A DNA stretch of 64,000 nt, from assembly GCF_036186745.1 (NCBI RefSeq), contig NZ_CP108086.1:372001-436000 (forward strand). The letters are read 5' to 3'. A program made the translations under genes and the position numbers. Below the pieces are notes generated by a model. It worked only from the letters and a program-made list of their open reading frames with translations, was not told the DNA's origin and did not search any database. The DNA is from Microbispora hainanensis (GTDB taxonomy: Bacteria; Actinomycetota; Actinomycetes; Streptosporangiales; Streptosporangiaceae). This document shows positions 1-8,748 of this stretch, piece by piece. Each line of letters starts with the position of its first letter. Positions within the stretch are counted from its first letter, which is position 1.

Positions 1-371
1 CTGCGCCAGGCACTGGCGCCACGGGCGAGCCAGGCGTCGACCGCCTCCCGGTTGGCCTCGGCGATGCTCACGATCGTCCGGCGGCGGTCCGCATCGTCCT
101 CACGGCGGTCCACGACGCCCTTGCGGCTCAGGTCGCCCACCATCAGGCTCACGGTGGCCGGGGCGACCTCCAGGCGGGCGGCGAGCTCGTTCACCGTGAG
201 CGGGCCGTCGAACAGCAGATAGGACAGCAGCGACAGGTGGCGCGGCGCCAGGTCGAGCGTCCGGAGCGACTCTGGAACGGGCATGCGCTTGGCACGCCCT
301 ACCAGACGCGGCATCAGCAGCAGGAGGGTACGGATCCCCTCGTCCAGGCTCAGTCCGTCATCCGTTGACAT
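1..371 (-). CDS. MarR family transcriptional regulator (3' end cut by window)
   Basis: About 123 residues are visible from an ATG at 371; the C-terminus lies outside the window. The winged-helix core reads LTVNELAARLEVAPATVSLM followed by a DRREDDADRRRT wing, the usual MarR pattern. It is divergent from the oxidoreductase gene at 438, with a perfect inverted repeat at 390-405 between them. By analogy with the family it probably represses itself and that neighbour in response to a small ligand. The ligand cannot be read from the sequence. Confidence 0.85.
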   Translation of the reverse strand, partial: MSTDDGLSLDEGIRTLLLLMPRLVGRAKRMPVPESLRTLDLAPRHLSLLSYLLFDGPLTVNELAARLEVAPATVSLMVGDLSRKGVVDRREDDADRRRTIVSIAEANREAVDAWLARGASAWR

Positions 372-389
372 ATATTGATCTCCAAAATA

Positions 390-405
390 GCTTTGCTATC
401 AAAGC
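390..405. promoter_or_regulatory. Inverted repeat, candidate MarR operator
   Basis: GCTTTG, a 4-nt CTAT spacer, and CAAAGC form a perfect 16-bp inverted repeat. It sits in the short AT-rich gap between the divergent MarR gene (start 371) and the oxidoreductase gene (start 438). The position fits an operator covering both promoters. That MarR binds it is inferred. Confidence 0.6.
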
Positions 406-437
406 AAACACTTCTGAGGCTGGGGAGCCATCGTCGC

Positions 438-1349
438 ATGTCCGAATGGAACGACAAGATCATTGAAGAGTTCCGGGCGAACGCCGGCATGGTCGGCGGA
501 CCGTTCGAGGGGACACCGCTGATCCTGCTGACGACCACCGGTGCCAGAACGGGCGCCGCCCGGACGAACCCGGTCGCCTGCCGGCGTGACGGGGACAGGA
601 TCCTCGTGTTCGCCTCCAACGCGGGCGCGCCACGCCACCCGGACTGGTATCACAACCTGCTGGCCAATCCCACGGTGACCGTCGAGGTGGGCGACGGGAC
701 TGCGATCGAGACGTTCATCGCCACGGCCAGACCGCTGTCGGGCGAGGAGCGCGACCGCATCTATGCCCGGCAGGCCGAGGTGGCGCCGGTCTTCGCCGAC
801 TACCAGAAGAAAGCCTCCCGGGTCATCCCTGTCGTCGCCCTCTACCGGCGGGATCCCAAGCGCGCCCGGGCGCTCGGCGACGAGCTTGTACGGATCCACG
901 ACGGGATGCGGGCGGAGATGGCCGCGCTGCTGGCCGCGATCGAGGACGCGGCCGGGAACGCAGTCGAGGACGCGGCCGGGAACGCGGCCGAGGACGGGGC
1001 CGCCACGGGCATCCCGGTGAACCTGCCGGGTCGTGACCTGGAGGAGGCGCTGCGCGAGCGCTGCCTGTCCTTCTGCACGGCCTTCCACGAGCACCACATC
1101 AACGAGAGCGAGCGGGGCTTCCCCCTGCTGGAGCGGGCCTACCCCGGGCTGGCCCCGGCCCTCGACCGCCTGCGCGAAGAGCACGTGCGGCTGGCCGAGA
1201 TCAGGGAGGACCTGCGCGCGGCGGTCGGCGAGGCGGGCTCCGGCGACCCGGCCGCCCTCAAGGACCGGTTCGCCCGCCTGTCGGCCGAGTTGGAGGCCCA
1301 CTTCGCCCGCGAGGAGGAGCAACTCCTCGCCGCCCTGAACGCGCTCTGA
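438..1349 (+). CDS. Deazaflavin (F420)-type nitroreductase fused to hemerythrin-like domain
   Basis: 303 aa. ATG 438 is preferred because GAGGCTGGGG precedes it; a TTG at 375 would read through the putative operator. Residues 1-140 match the DDN/F420-dependent quinone reductase family (LILLTTTGARTGAARTNPVA and PRHPDWYHNLLANPTVTVEVG). Residues about 190-300 form a hemerythrin-like four-helix domain with spaced His/Glu (FHEHHINESE, LREEHVRLAEI, EAHFAREEEQL). The linker carries a 24-nt tandem duplication (945-1001). Family knowledge suggests reduction of quinones or nitro compounds with F420H2. The hemerythrin part could bind a di-iron centre or sense O2/NO. MarR control is inferred from the divergent layout. 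Confidence 0.85.
   Translation: MSEWNDKIIEEFRANAGMVGGPFEGTPLILLTTTGARTGAARTNPVACRRDGDRILVFASNAGAPRHPDWYHNLLANPTVTVEVGDGTAIETFIATARPLSGEERDRIYARQAEVAPVFADYQKKASRVIPVVALYRRDPKRARALGDELVRIHDGMRAEMAALLAAIEDAAGNAVEDAAGNAAEDGAATGIPVNLPGRDLEEALRERCLSFCTAFHEHHINESERGFPLLERAYPGLAPALDRLREEHVRLAEIREDLRAAVGEAGSGDPAALKDRFARLSAELEAHFAREEEQLLAALNAL
945..1001 (+). repeat. 24-bp in-frame tandem repeat (about 2.4 copies)
   Basis: The unit encodes DAAGNAVE/DAAGNAAE inside the linker between the oxidoreductase and hemerythrin domains. Copies start at 945 and 969, with a partial copy at 993. Confidence 0.8.
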
Positions 1350-1474
1350 GCAGCCTCTGTCCGAGCAGACTCCGGCAGAACGTCGCGAGCGGGAATCCAG
1401 GATGACGCAGGGCCGACCCGCCACGGCTCCCCGGCCCGTTTCGCGTGTGAGAGCCCCACGTCGCCGGCCGTGAC

Positions 1475-1741
1475 CTACGACTTTCCGGACTCGTGGTCGG
1501 CCACGATGGCGTCGATGCGGGCGGCGAGCTTGTAGTCGAGGTCGGTCAGGCCTCCGGCGTCGTGGGTGGTCAGCGCCAGGTGGAGGGTGCGCCATCGGAT
1601 GTCGATATCGGGATGGTGGTTGAGCGCCTCGGCCTGCTCGGCGATGTCGTTCACGATCGCGATGGCCGTACGGAAGTCTCGGGCGACCACGGTCCTGCGG
1701 ATCGTGTCTCCCTCCCGGCGCCATTCGGAAGCCTCGTACAT
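1475..1741 (-). CDS. 4a-hydroxytetrahydrobiopterin dehydratase (pterin-4a-carbinolamine dehydratase)
   Basis: 88 aa from ATG 1741; a TGA in the same frame five codons upstream rules out a longer start. The core EALNHHPDIDIRWRTLHLAL and the THDAGGLTDLDYKLAARID ending match the PCD/DCoH family, including the HHP active-site motif. The family dehydrates pterin carbinolamine and is often found apart from aromatic amino-acid hydroxylases in actinomycetes. It converges with the oxidoreductase gene. No hydroxylase partner is visible nearby. Confidence 0.9.
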   Translation of the reverse strand: MYEASEWRREGDTIRRTVVARDFRTAIAIVNDIAEQAEALNHHPDIDIRWRTLHLALTTHDAGGLTDLDYKLAARIDAIVADHESGKS

Positions 1742-1775
1742 GAGATCAGGACATCACGAAACTCGGCCGATTGTG

Positions 1776-1788
1776 TAGATTCGCCGCG
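1776..1788 (+). promoter_or_regulatory. -10-like TAGATT six nt before a GTG start (likely leaderless mRNA)
   Basis: TAGATT (1776-1781) ends six nucleotides before GTG 1788 and there is no Shine-Dalgarno sequence. Transcription would start at or next to the start codon. The same spacing occurs at 13388-13400 and 41975-41987. Confidence 0.5.
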
Positions 1789-2453
1789 TGGACGAGCAGG
1801 CGGACGAGCAGGTGAGCGAGCAGGTCGACGCGCTGCGGCGGGAGCTGTGCGAGTACGGGCGGCGGGCGGCGGCCCTCGGCCTGGTGATCGGTACGTCGGG
1901 CAACCTGAGCGCCCGCGACGGTGACCTGGTGGTCGTCACGCCATCGGGCGTGGCGCTCGACCGGCTGAGCCCGGAGGACTGCCCGGTGGTCGACCTCGAC
2001 GGGCGGGTCGTACGGGGGGAGCGCAAGCCCTCCTCCGAGACGCCGATGCATCTCGCGCTGTATCGGGAGACCGGGGCCCGGGCGGTGGTGCACACCCACT
2101 CGGTCTTCGCGACCGTGGTCGCCTCGACCATGACCGAGCTGCCGCCGATCCACTACAACGCCCTGCTGCTCGGCGGCGCCGTACGGGTGGCCCCGTACGC
2201 GACGTACGGCACGCCGGAGCTGGCCCGCAACGTGATCGCGGCGATCGAGGGCAGGCAGGCCGCCCTGATGGCCAATCACGGCGCGGTGACGATCGGCGGC
2301 GGCGATGAAGGCGGCATGGAGCAGGCGTTCGAGGCGACCCGCCTGCTGGAGTGGCTGTGCGAGGTCTACGTCCGCGCCCTCGGGGTGGGCCGGCCCACGG
2401 TGCTCACCGAGGACCAGCTCACCGCCGTCATCGAGCGCGCCCTGCAGGGCTGA
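1788..2453 (+). CDS. Class II aldolase/adducin family protein (L-fuculose-phosphate aldolase-like)
   Basis: 221 aa from GTG 1788. It has the family signatures GTSGNLSAR near residue 30, a KPSSETPMHL segment carrying the catalytic Glu, the zinc-binding VVHTHS and a later NHG. Relatives reversibly cleave sugar phosphates to DHAP plus an aldehyde using Zn2+. The exact substrate cannot be read and no fucose pathway genes flank it. Short direct repeats of ACCGGCTGGAC lie just after the stop. It probably uses a leaderless transcript. Confidence 0.85.
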   Translation: MDEQADEQVSEQVDALRRELCEYGRRAAALGLVIGTSGNLSARDGDLVVVTPSGVALDRLSPEDCPVVDLDGRVVRGERKPSSETPMHLALYRETGARAVVHTHSVFATVVASTMTELPPIHYNALLLGGAVRVAPYATYGTPELARNVIAAIEGRQAALMANHGAVTIGGGDEGGMEQAFEATRLLEWLCEVYVRALGVGRPTVLTEDQLTAVIERALQG

Positions 2454-2490
2454 CGCGACCGGCTGGACGCAACCGGCTGGACAAGACCGC

Positions 2491-4065
2491 CTAACCGAGG
2501 ACGACCTTCCGGGCGAGGCCGAGCGGGAGGCCGCCGGAGCCCGCGATCGTGTCGTGGAAGGTCCGCAGGTCGCCCGTGTAGTCCGCCCGGATGCGCTCGA
2601 TCTCCAGCGCGCCCGTGAGGTAGGACGGCGCCTGGGTGGGCCAGGCGCAGTAGCGGCTGACCTCACCGGCGGCGGTGCCCGGCGACAGCGACGCCTTCGT
2701 GGTCAGGAACTCCTCCGCCTGCTCGATCGACATGTCGTCGCAGTGCAGCGCGGTGTCCACCACGATCCGGGCGGCCCGCCAGATGCGGCAGTCGAGGTGG
2801 GCGAGCTCGGTCTGGGGCGTGTCGAAGTAGCCCTGCTCGTGCATGAGCTTCTCGACGTAGAGCCCCCAGCCCTCCACGAAGTAGGGCGTACGGAAGATCT
2901 TGCGGGCGCGGTGCGGGTTGCCGGCCATCCAGGACAGGTGCCAGTGGTGGCCGGGGTAGGCCTCGTGCACGCTGATCGAGGGCATCTGGGGGCGGGAGTT
3001 GGTCCGCAGCCGCTGCCGCACCTGCTCCTCGGTGAAGCCGTCCGGCGTGTACGGCACGAAGAACACGCCGTCGCGCGAGGACGACAGCGGCGGCGGGGCG
3101 AGGTAGCTGGCCACGGCGATGATGGGCCGCTGGAACTCCGGAGACGGCTCGACCCGGCACACCTCCCCCTCGGGGAAGGTCACCAGGCCGCGCTCGCGGA
3201 CGAACTCGCGCGCCCGCTGCGTCTCGGCCTCGTATTCGGCGCGCATGGCCTCCAGGGTCGGCGGGTGGTCGTCCATGAGCGACTCCATCGCCTCCCGCCA
3301 GCTCCCGGAGCCGAGGCGGGCGGCGACCTCGGTCATCTGCCCGTCCAGCTCGGCCCAGGCCTGGCGGCCCTTCTCGTGCAGCTCGGCGGCGCCATAGCCG
3401 AGCATCTCCTGCTCGCGCAGCAGCGCGGAGTAGAGCTCCTCGCCCATCCGCCAGGTGCCCCTGGCCTCGAAGCCCTCCAGGAACCGGACCAGCCCGTCGA
3501 ACGCGTCGGCGGCGGGCTCGGCGGCGCTCGCCAGCCGCGCCCGCAGGTCCGGGTCGCCGACCAGTGCGGGCAGCGTCTCGGTCAGGAAGCGGCGTCCCGT
3601 ACGGGCCTGGTCGAGGCCGCGCTTGACGAGCAGGCCGGCGGCGAGGCCGGGGTCCAGGTTGGCCTGGCAGGCGGCGAGCACGGCGGGCACCTCGGCCAGC
3701 CGCGCGACGGCGGCGTCGACCAGCTCGGCCTCCGGCTTGAGGCGCTGCTGGAACGGCGTGAACATCGACGCGAAGATCACCCCGAGGTAGGCGGCCGGTT
3801 CGCGCCGCCACTCCGGCCAGCGGGCCTGCGCGATCTGCCCGCGCAGGTGCGCGACGACCAGGTCCCTGTCGATCTCGTCCTCGGGGCTCTCGGGCGTCGC
3901 CTCCGACAACTTGCGCAGCCACTCCTCGGCCGCCCGCTCCCTCGCCGCGAAGCCGCTCGCGCTGAGGTCGCCCAGCGTACGGTCGTATCCGTCGGCTCCG
4001 AGGAGGGATGCCCTGACCGGGTTTTCGGCCAGGTACCAGTCAATGAACTCGTCCACCAGCGTCAT
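2491..4065 (-). CDS. DUF885 family protein (putative zinc metallopeptidase-like)
   Basis: 524 aa from ATG 4065; a GTG at 4089 is possible but lies closer to the divergent start. It has the DUF885 signature SVHEAYPGHHWHLSW near residue 360, a zinc-binding HExxH-like cluster, and the downstream YFVEGWGLYVEKLM segment supplying a distal Glu. Members resemble M3/M32-like peptidases but most are uncharacterised. There is no signal peptide, so it is probably cytosolic. It is divergent from the DUF4032 gene 56 bp away. Confidence 0.85.
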   Translation of the reverse strand: MTLVDEFIDWYLAENPVRASLLGADGYDRTLGDLSASGFAARERAAEEWLRKLSEATPESPEDEIDRDLVVAHLRGQIAQARWPEWRREPAAYLGVIFASMFTPFQQRLKPEAELVDAAVARLAEVPAVLAACQANLDPGLAAGLLVKRGLDQARTGRRFLTETLPALVGDPDLRARLASAAEPAADAFDGLVRFLEGFEARGTWRMGEELYSALLREQEMLGYGAAELHEKGRQAWAELDGQMTEVAARLGSGSWREAMESLMDDHPPTLEAMRAEYEAETQRAREFVRERGLVTFPEGEVCRVEPSPEFQRPIIAVASYLAPPPLSSSRDGVFFVPYTPDGFTEEQVRQRLRTNSRPQMPSISVHEAYPGHHWHLSWMAGNPHRARKIFRTPYFVEGWGLYVEKLMHEQGYFDTPQTELAHLDCRIWRAARIVVDTALHCDDMSIEQAEEFLTTKASLSPGTAAGEVSRYCAWPTQAPSYLTGALEIERIRADYTGDLRTFHDTIAGSGGLPLGLARKVVLG

Positions 4066-4121
4066 AGCGCTCGACTCTATCCGCGACACTTGGGTAGAAG
4101 CCCCCAGATAAGGAGCGATTG

Positions 4122-5348
4122 GTGCCCCTGCAGATCACCGGCGCCCCGAGCGACCCCGACCTGATCCGGCTGCCGTGGGACGTCCCCCTCGAAGAGTGGC
4201 CCGTCCACCACCTGGTGACGCTGCCGCGCGGCATCTCGCGTCACGTGGTGCGCTTCGCCCGGCTCAGCGGCCGGGTGTACGCGATCAAGGAGATCAGCAC
4301 CAGGTATGCCAAGCGGGAGTACCAGCTCCTGTGGGACCTGGCGCGGCAGGACGCCCCCGCCGTCGAGCCGGTCGCCGTCGTCACCGGCAGGACCACCCCG
4401 GACGGCACCGAGCTGGACTCGGCCCTGATCACGCGGCACCTGCAGTTCTCGCTGCCCTACCGCGCGGTGCTGTCGGGGTCGGTGCGGCCCGACACGCTGA
4501 TCCGCCTGCTCGACGCGCTCGCGGTCCTGCTCGTACGGCTGCACCTGAGCGGCTTCTACTGGGGCGACTGCTCGCTGTCGAACACGCTGTTCCGGCGGGA
4601 CGCCGGGGCGTTCGCGGCCTACCTGGTGGACGCCGAGACCGGGGAGCTCCATCCGGCGATCAGCGAGGGCCAGCGGTCGCACGACATCGACGTGGCGCAC
4701 GTCAACATCTATGGCGAGATGCTCGACCTGGAGGCGGGCGGGCTGCTCCACCCGACCATCGACCCGCTGGCCTTCGCCGAGCAGCTCGTCGAGCGCTACC
4801 AGCGGCTGTGGGACGAGCTGACCGAGGACGAGATCATCGAGGAGGTCGACTGGCACCGCGTGGACCAGCGGGTGCGCCGCCTCAACTCGCTCGGCTTCGA
4901 CGTCGCGGAGATGATGGTGCGCCGCAAGGCCGGCACGTCCCGCCTGATCGTCCGGCCGAAGGTCGTCGACGCCGGGCACCACCAGCGCCGCCTGCTGCGC
5001 CTGACCGGCCTCGACGTTGAGGAGAACCAGGCCAGGCGGCTGCTCAACGACCTCGACTCGTTCCGGGTGTCCACCGGCCTGCGGCACGAGGACGAGGCGA
5101 TCGTGGCCCACCGATGGCTGGCCGAGGTGTTCCAGCCGGTGGTGAACGCGATCCCGGCCGACCTGCGGCGCAAGCTGGAGCCCGCCCAGCTCTTCCACGA
5201 GGTGCTCGACCACCGCTGGTACATGTCGGAGGCCGCGGGCAGGGACGTCGGCCTGGAGGCGGCGGTGCGGTCCTACGTGGACAACGTCCTGGTGCACAAG
5301 CCCGACGAGAAGGCCGTGATCGTCACGTCGGATCCCCTGTCTCCCTGA
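4122..5348 (+). CDS. DUF4032 domain protein with kinase-like N-terminal fold
   Basis: 408 aa; GTG 4122 is chosen for the AAGGAG about 8 nt upstream. Residues 1-170 look like a lipopolysaccharide-kinase/protein-kinase-type fold: a VYAIKEISTRYAKREYQLL lysine segment, a WGDCSLSNTLF catalytic-loop-like motif and VDAETGE in the DFG position. The rest matches the actinobacterial DUF4032 region. The function is unknown; a phosphotransferase role is inference. Its 3' end overlaps the convergent DUF523 gene by 26 bp. Confidence 0.8.
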   Translation: MPLQITGAPSDPDLIRLPWDVPLEEWPVHHLVTLPRGISRHVVRFARLSGRVYAIKEISTRYAKREYQLLWDLARQDAPAVEPVAVVTGRTTPDGTELDSALITRHLQFSLPYRAVLSGSVRPDTLIRLLDALAVLLVRLHLSGFYWGDCSLSNTLFRRDAGAFAAYLVDAETGELHPAISEGQRSHDIDVAHVNIYGEMLDLEAGGLLHPTIDPLAFAEQLVERYQRLWDELTEDEIIEEVDWHRVDQRVRRLNSLGFDVAEMMVRRKAGTSRLIVRPKVVDAGHHQRRLLRLTGLDVEENQARRLLNDLDSFRVSTGLRHEDEAIVAHRWLAEVFQPVVNAIPADLRRKLEPAQLFHEVLDHRWYMSEAAGRDVGLEAAVRSYVDNVLVHKPDEKAVIVTSDPLSP

Positions 5349-5844
5349 CAAGGCTCGCAAGATACTGAGCGGCCTCGGGGATCCGGTCCTCGCCGAAGAC
5401 GCGGATGCCGTTCAGCTCGAGCAGCGCGGTCGTCACGCCCTGCCCGGGGGTGGTCCTCCCCCGGTGGCTCCCGTCGTAGATCCGCAGGGACCCGCACGAC
5501 GGGCTGCCCTCCTTGAGGATCGCGACCCGTACGCCGCGGGACTGGGCGACGGCGAGGGCCTGCCGCGCCCCGGAGACGAACGCGGCGGTGACGTCGTCGC
5601 CCTCCGGTGTCAGGATCCGGGCCTCGCCCGCCAGGACGGCCGCGCCGCCCGCGCCGCCCTCGATCTCGGCGGGCGGCCGGGGAACGGGCAGCCCGCCCTC
5701 GACCTCGGGGCAGAACCGCACCAGACGTCCCTCGGCGCGCCAGCGGGCGAGCAGCTCGTCGTCGCTGGTCTTGGCCCCGCCGTCGTAGCGCACCCGGCTG
5801 CCGAGCAGACAGGCGCTGACGAGAATCCGTTCCACGCCTCCCAT
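5323..5844 (-). CDS. DUF523 domain-containing protein
   Basis: 173 aa from ATG 5844. It carries the DUF523 signatures LVSACLLGSRVRYDGG at the N-terminus, FCPEVEGGLPVPRPPAEI, and ILKEGSPSCGS. The conserved cysteines suggest a redox or metal-binding protein, but the family function is not established. The gene overlaps the DUF4032 gene tail to tail. Confidence 0.9.
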   Translation of the reverse strand: MGGVERILVSACLLGSRVRYDGGAKTSDDELLARWRAEGRLVRFCPEVEGGLPVPRPPAEIEGGAGGAAVLAGEARILTPEGDDVTAAFVSGARQALAVAQSRGVRVAILKEGSPSCGSLRIYDGSHRGRTTPGQGVTTALLELNGIRVFGEDRIPEAAQYLASLVRETGDPT

Positions 5845-5925
5845 TCTCGCCACCGTACGGCGGTGCACGTGCCGGCCCCGACGACATGAGGAAAGCTCAC
5901 GAAAATCGGAATTACCATTCCAAGA

Positions 5926-5945
5926 GGAAGAATTCTTATTCTTCC
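5926..5945. promoter_or_regulatory. AT-rich perfect inverted repeat, candidate operator
   Basis: GGAAGAAT, TCTT, ATTCTTCC forms a perfect palindrome in an unusually AT-rich patch. It lies between the DUF523 gene (start 5844, minus) and the Roadblock gene (start 6050, plus). Either promoter could be its target; no cognate regulator lies alongside. Confidence 0.4.
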
Positions 5946-6049
5946 GGACTAATCCATTTATCCGAGCCGTTTTCGGCCCGGGATGCCCGTCCACCTGCTC
6001 CTCTAGTGTTGGCCGCGCTGCACCGGCTGTGCGGGGAAAGGGTGTCCCG

Positions 6050-6430
6050 GTGGATCTGCGCCACGACGTACATCACGGCATACACGAGGAGCTCGTCGCT
6101 TTGCGCGAACGCGCGCCCGAGATCACGGGAGCGCTCACCTGCACGATCGACGGCATGCTCGTGACGACGGACCTGACCGCCGACACCGAGCAGACCGCGG
6201 CGCTCACGTCGGCGCTGCTGTCGCTGAGCCGGAAGATGACCGACCTCGCCAGGATCGGGCTGCTGAAGGAGACGCTGATCTCCGGCACCCAGGGACACAC
6301 CGCGTGTTACGCCGCGGGCCCCACGCTCGTCCTCGCCGTCCGCACGTGTCAGGGAGCCGATCTCCGCCAGCTCCGGATCGAGGGGCTCAGGGCGGCGAAC
6401 AGGATCGCCGCCCTCGCCGGACGCGGATGA
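6050..6430 (+). CDS. Roadblock/LC7 domain protein
   Basis: 126 aa; GTG 6050 is favoured because GGGGAAAGGG lies just upstream, whereas GTG 6029 has none. The pattern (HEELVALRERAPEITGALTC, DGMLVTTD, ALSLSRKMT-like region, TLVLAVRTCQGADL) matches the small Roadblock proteins that in actinomycetes accompany GTPases and histidine kinases in conservons. No conservon partner is present here, so it is an orphan. A regulatory or scaffolding role is inferred from the family. Confidence 0.8.
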   Translation: MDLRHDVHHGIHEELVALRERAPEITGALTCTIDGMLVTTDLTADTEQTAALTSALLSLSRKMTDLARIGLLKETLISGTQGHTACYAAGPTLVLAVRTCQGADLRQLRIEGLRAANRIAALAGRG

Positions 6431-6443
6431 CCACCCGGCCGGG

Positions 6444-7280
6444 TCACACCCTCCCGGTCAACTCGGTGATCGCCTCCGCGATGACCGGCCAGAGCGGGCG
6501 GGGCAGGTCGTGGCCCATTCCGGGGAAGGTCAGCAGCTTCGCGCCGGGGATGGCGTCCGCGGTCGCGGTCCCGCCTTCGAGGGTGACCAGCGGGTCGTCC
6601 TCGCCGTGGATCACCAGCGCGGGCACCGAGAGCCCGCGCAGCCCCTCCGTACGGTCGGCCGACCTCCGGATCGCGATGAACTGCCGGGCGGTGCCCGCGG
6701 GGTCGAACGCCCGGTCGTAGGCCTCCCCGGCCAGGCGGGTGATCCGCTCGACGTCCATCTCGTAGCCGGGAGAGCCGATGACCCGCGCGTTCTCCAGGGC
6801 GCGGACGATCGCCCCGTCGCGGTCCTGCGGGGCGGGCGCCGTCAGCGCAGCCATGGCCTCCTCGGTCGCCCGCCCCACGCGGGGCCCGGGGGTGGACATG
6901 ATCGAGGTCAGCGTACGGACCCGGGCGGGGTGGCGGATGGCGAGGGCCTGGGCGATCATGCCGCCCATCGACGCGCCCACCACGTGGGCGCTCTCCCAGC
7001 CCAGCACGTCCATCAGGCCGGCCGTGTCGTCGGCCATGTCGTCCAGGAGGTAGGAGGGGGCGGGCGCGTCGCCGTCCGCCGGGGTGAAGTGGGTGGACAG
7101 GCCCACGTCCCGGTTGTCGAACCGGACGACGCGGTGACCCGACTCCACGAGCAGGCCGATGAACTCCTCGGGCCAGCTGATCATCTGTGCTCCGAGCCCC
7201 ATGATGAGGACGACCGGACGTCCCCCGGGCTCGCCGAACACCTCGTAGCAGATCTCGATGCCGTTAGCCGTCGCACGCAT
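6444..7280 (-). CDS. Alpha/beta-fold hydrolase
   Basis: 278 aa from ATG 7280. Catalytic elements are visible: GASMGGMIA nucleophile elbow, Asp in HGEDDPLV, and His in PGMGHDLP. The N-terminus (ANGIEICYEVFG, VLIMGLGAQMISW) is typical of small actinobacterial esterases and lactonases. The substrate is unknown. It is transcribed divergently from the efflux gene at 7363, separated by 82 bp. Confidence 0.88.
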   Translation of the reverse strand: MRATANGIEICYEVFGEPGGRPVVLIMGLGAQMISWPEEFIGLLVESGHRVVRFDNRDVGLSTHFTPADGDAPAPSYLLDDMADDTAGLMDVLGWESAHVVGASMGGMIAQALAIRHPARVRTLTSIMSTPGPRVGRATEEAMAALTAPAPQDRDGAIVRALENARVIGSPGYEMDVERITRLAGEAYDRAFDPAGTARQFIAIRRSADRTEGLRGLSVPALVIHGEDDPLVTLEGGTATADAIPGAKLLTFPGMGHDLPRPLWPVIAEAITELTGRV

Positions 7281-7362
7281 GCGAGCCAGAATTTCATTCG
7301 GTTTGCCCTGCCGCAAGCACCACCTGACCAGATCTGTACGGTTGTGTGATGTGGTGTCGCAA

Positions 7363-8748
7363 ATGACCCGCCGGCGGCGGAGACTCGTCCTGCTCATCTG
7401 CTGCATGAGCCTGCTGATCGTGTCTCTCGACAACACGATCGTCAACGTCGCACTGCCGTCGCTCGGGCACGACCTGCACGCCCCGATCTCCGGCCTCCAG
7501 TGGACGGTGGACGCCTACACGCTGACGCTCGCGAGCCTGCTGATGCTGGCCGGCTCGACGGCCGACCGGATAGGGCGCCGCCGCACGTTCCAGACCGGCC
7601 TGGTGGTCTTCACGGCGGGGTCGTTGCTGTGCAGCCTCGCTCCGAGCCTGGGCTGGCTGGTGGCCGCCCGGATCGTCCAGGCCGTCGGCGGGTCGATGCT
7701 CAACCCGGTGGCCATGTCGATCATCACGAACACGTTCACCGACCGCAGGGAGCGGGCCCAGGCGATCGGCGTGTGGGGCGGCGTGGTCGGCGTCAGCATG
7801 GCACTCGGCCCGGTCGTCGGCGGCCTGCTCACCGACACGGTGAACTGGCGGGCCATCTTCTGGATCAACGTGCCGATCGGCCTGCTCGCCCTGTTCCTGA
7901 CCTGGCGCTTCGTCCCGGAGTCGAAGGCGCCGTCGGCGCGCAGGCTCGACCCGATCGGGCAGCTGCTGGTCATCGTCCTGCTCGGCACGCTCACGTACGG
8001 GATCATCGAGGGCCGGGCCGCGGGCCCCGCCGTGAGCGCCGTCGGCTTCATCCTCGCGGCGGCGGCCCTGGCCGCGCTGATCGTCTGGGAGCTGCGCAGG
8101 CCCGAACCCCTCATCGACATGCGGTTCTTCCGCAGCGCGCCGTTCTCGGGCGCGGCCGTCATGGCGGTGTCGGGCTTCGCCTCCCTGGGCGCCTTCCTGT
8201 TCCTCAACACGCTATATCTGCAGAGCCATCGCGGTCTTTCCGCCCTCGCCGCGGGGCTGTGCACGCTGCCGGTCGCGGGGATCACGACGGTCGTGGGGCC
8301 GCTGTCGGGCCGGCTCGTCGGCACCCGCGGCCCGCGCCTGCCGTCCGTCGTCGCGGGCGTGTGCCTCGCCGTGGCCGGGTGGCTGCTGTCGCAGGTGACG
8401 CTCACCACGCCGCTTCCGCTGCTGCTCGGCATCTACGTGATCTTCGGTGTCGGGTTCGGCCTGCTCAACCCTCCGATCACCAACACCGCGGTCTCCGGGA
8501 TGCCGATCGCGCAGGCGGGGGTGGCCGCCGCGGTCGCCTCGACCAGCAGGCAGGTCGGCCAGTCTCTCGGCGTGGCCATCGCGGGATCGATGGCCTCCAG
8601 CGCCGCGGCCCATCGGGTCAACGCCCTGTACGGCCTGATCGTGCTGGCGGTCGCCCTCCTGACGACCGGCCGCTGGGCCAGGGCCACGGCCGAGCGTACG
8701 GCGGCGCGGCTCGCTGAGAGCCCGCAGGTCACCCTGTCACAGGGGTGA
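7363..8748 (+). CDS. MFS transporter, DHA2 (EmrB/QacA-like) drug efflux
   Basis: 461 aa, start taken at ATG 7363 (in-frame GTGs at 7351 and 7354 are possible). It contains LDNTIVNVALPSLGHDL in helix 1, the MFS motif A-like GSTADRIGRRRTFQTG, and motif C-like GGVVGVSMALGPVVGGLL. Its length and helix pattern suit a 14-helix proton-coupled multidrug exporter. It overlaps the convergent modA gene by 20 bp. No adjacent regulator identifies its drug. Confidence 0.9.
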   Translation: MTRRRRRLVLLICCMSLLIVSLDNTIVNVALPSLGHDLHAPISGLQWTVDAYTLTLASLLMLAGSTADRIGRRRTFQTGLVVFTAGSLLCSLAPSLGWLVAARIVQAVGGSMLNPVAMSIITNTFTDRRERAQAIGVWGGVVGVSMALGPVVGGLLTDTVNWRAIFWINVPIGLLALFLTWRFVPESKAPSARRLDPIGQLLVIVLLGTLTYGIIEGRAAGPAVSAVGFILAAAALAALIVWELRRPEPLIDMRFFRSAPFSGAAVMAVSGFASLGAFLFLNTLYLQSHRGLSALAAGLCTLPVAGITTVVGPLSGRLVGTRGPRLPSVVAGVCLAVAGWLLSQVTLTTPLPLLLGIYVIFGVGFGLLNPPITNTAVSGMPIAQAGVAAAVASTSRQVGQSLGVAIAGSMASSAAAHRVNALYGLIVLAVALLTTGRWARATAERTAARLAESPQVTLSQG

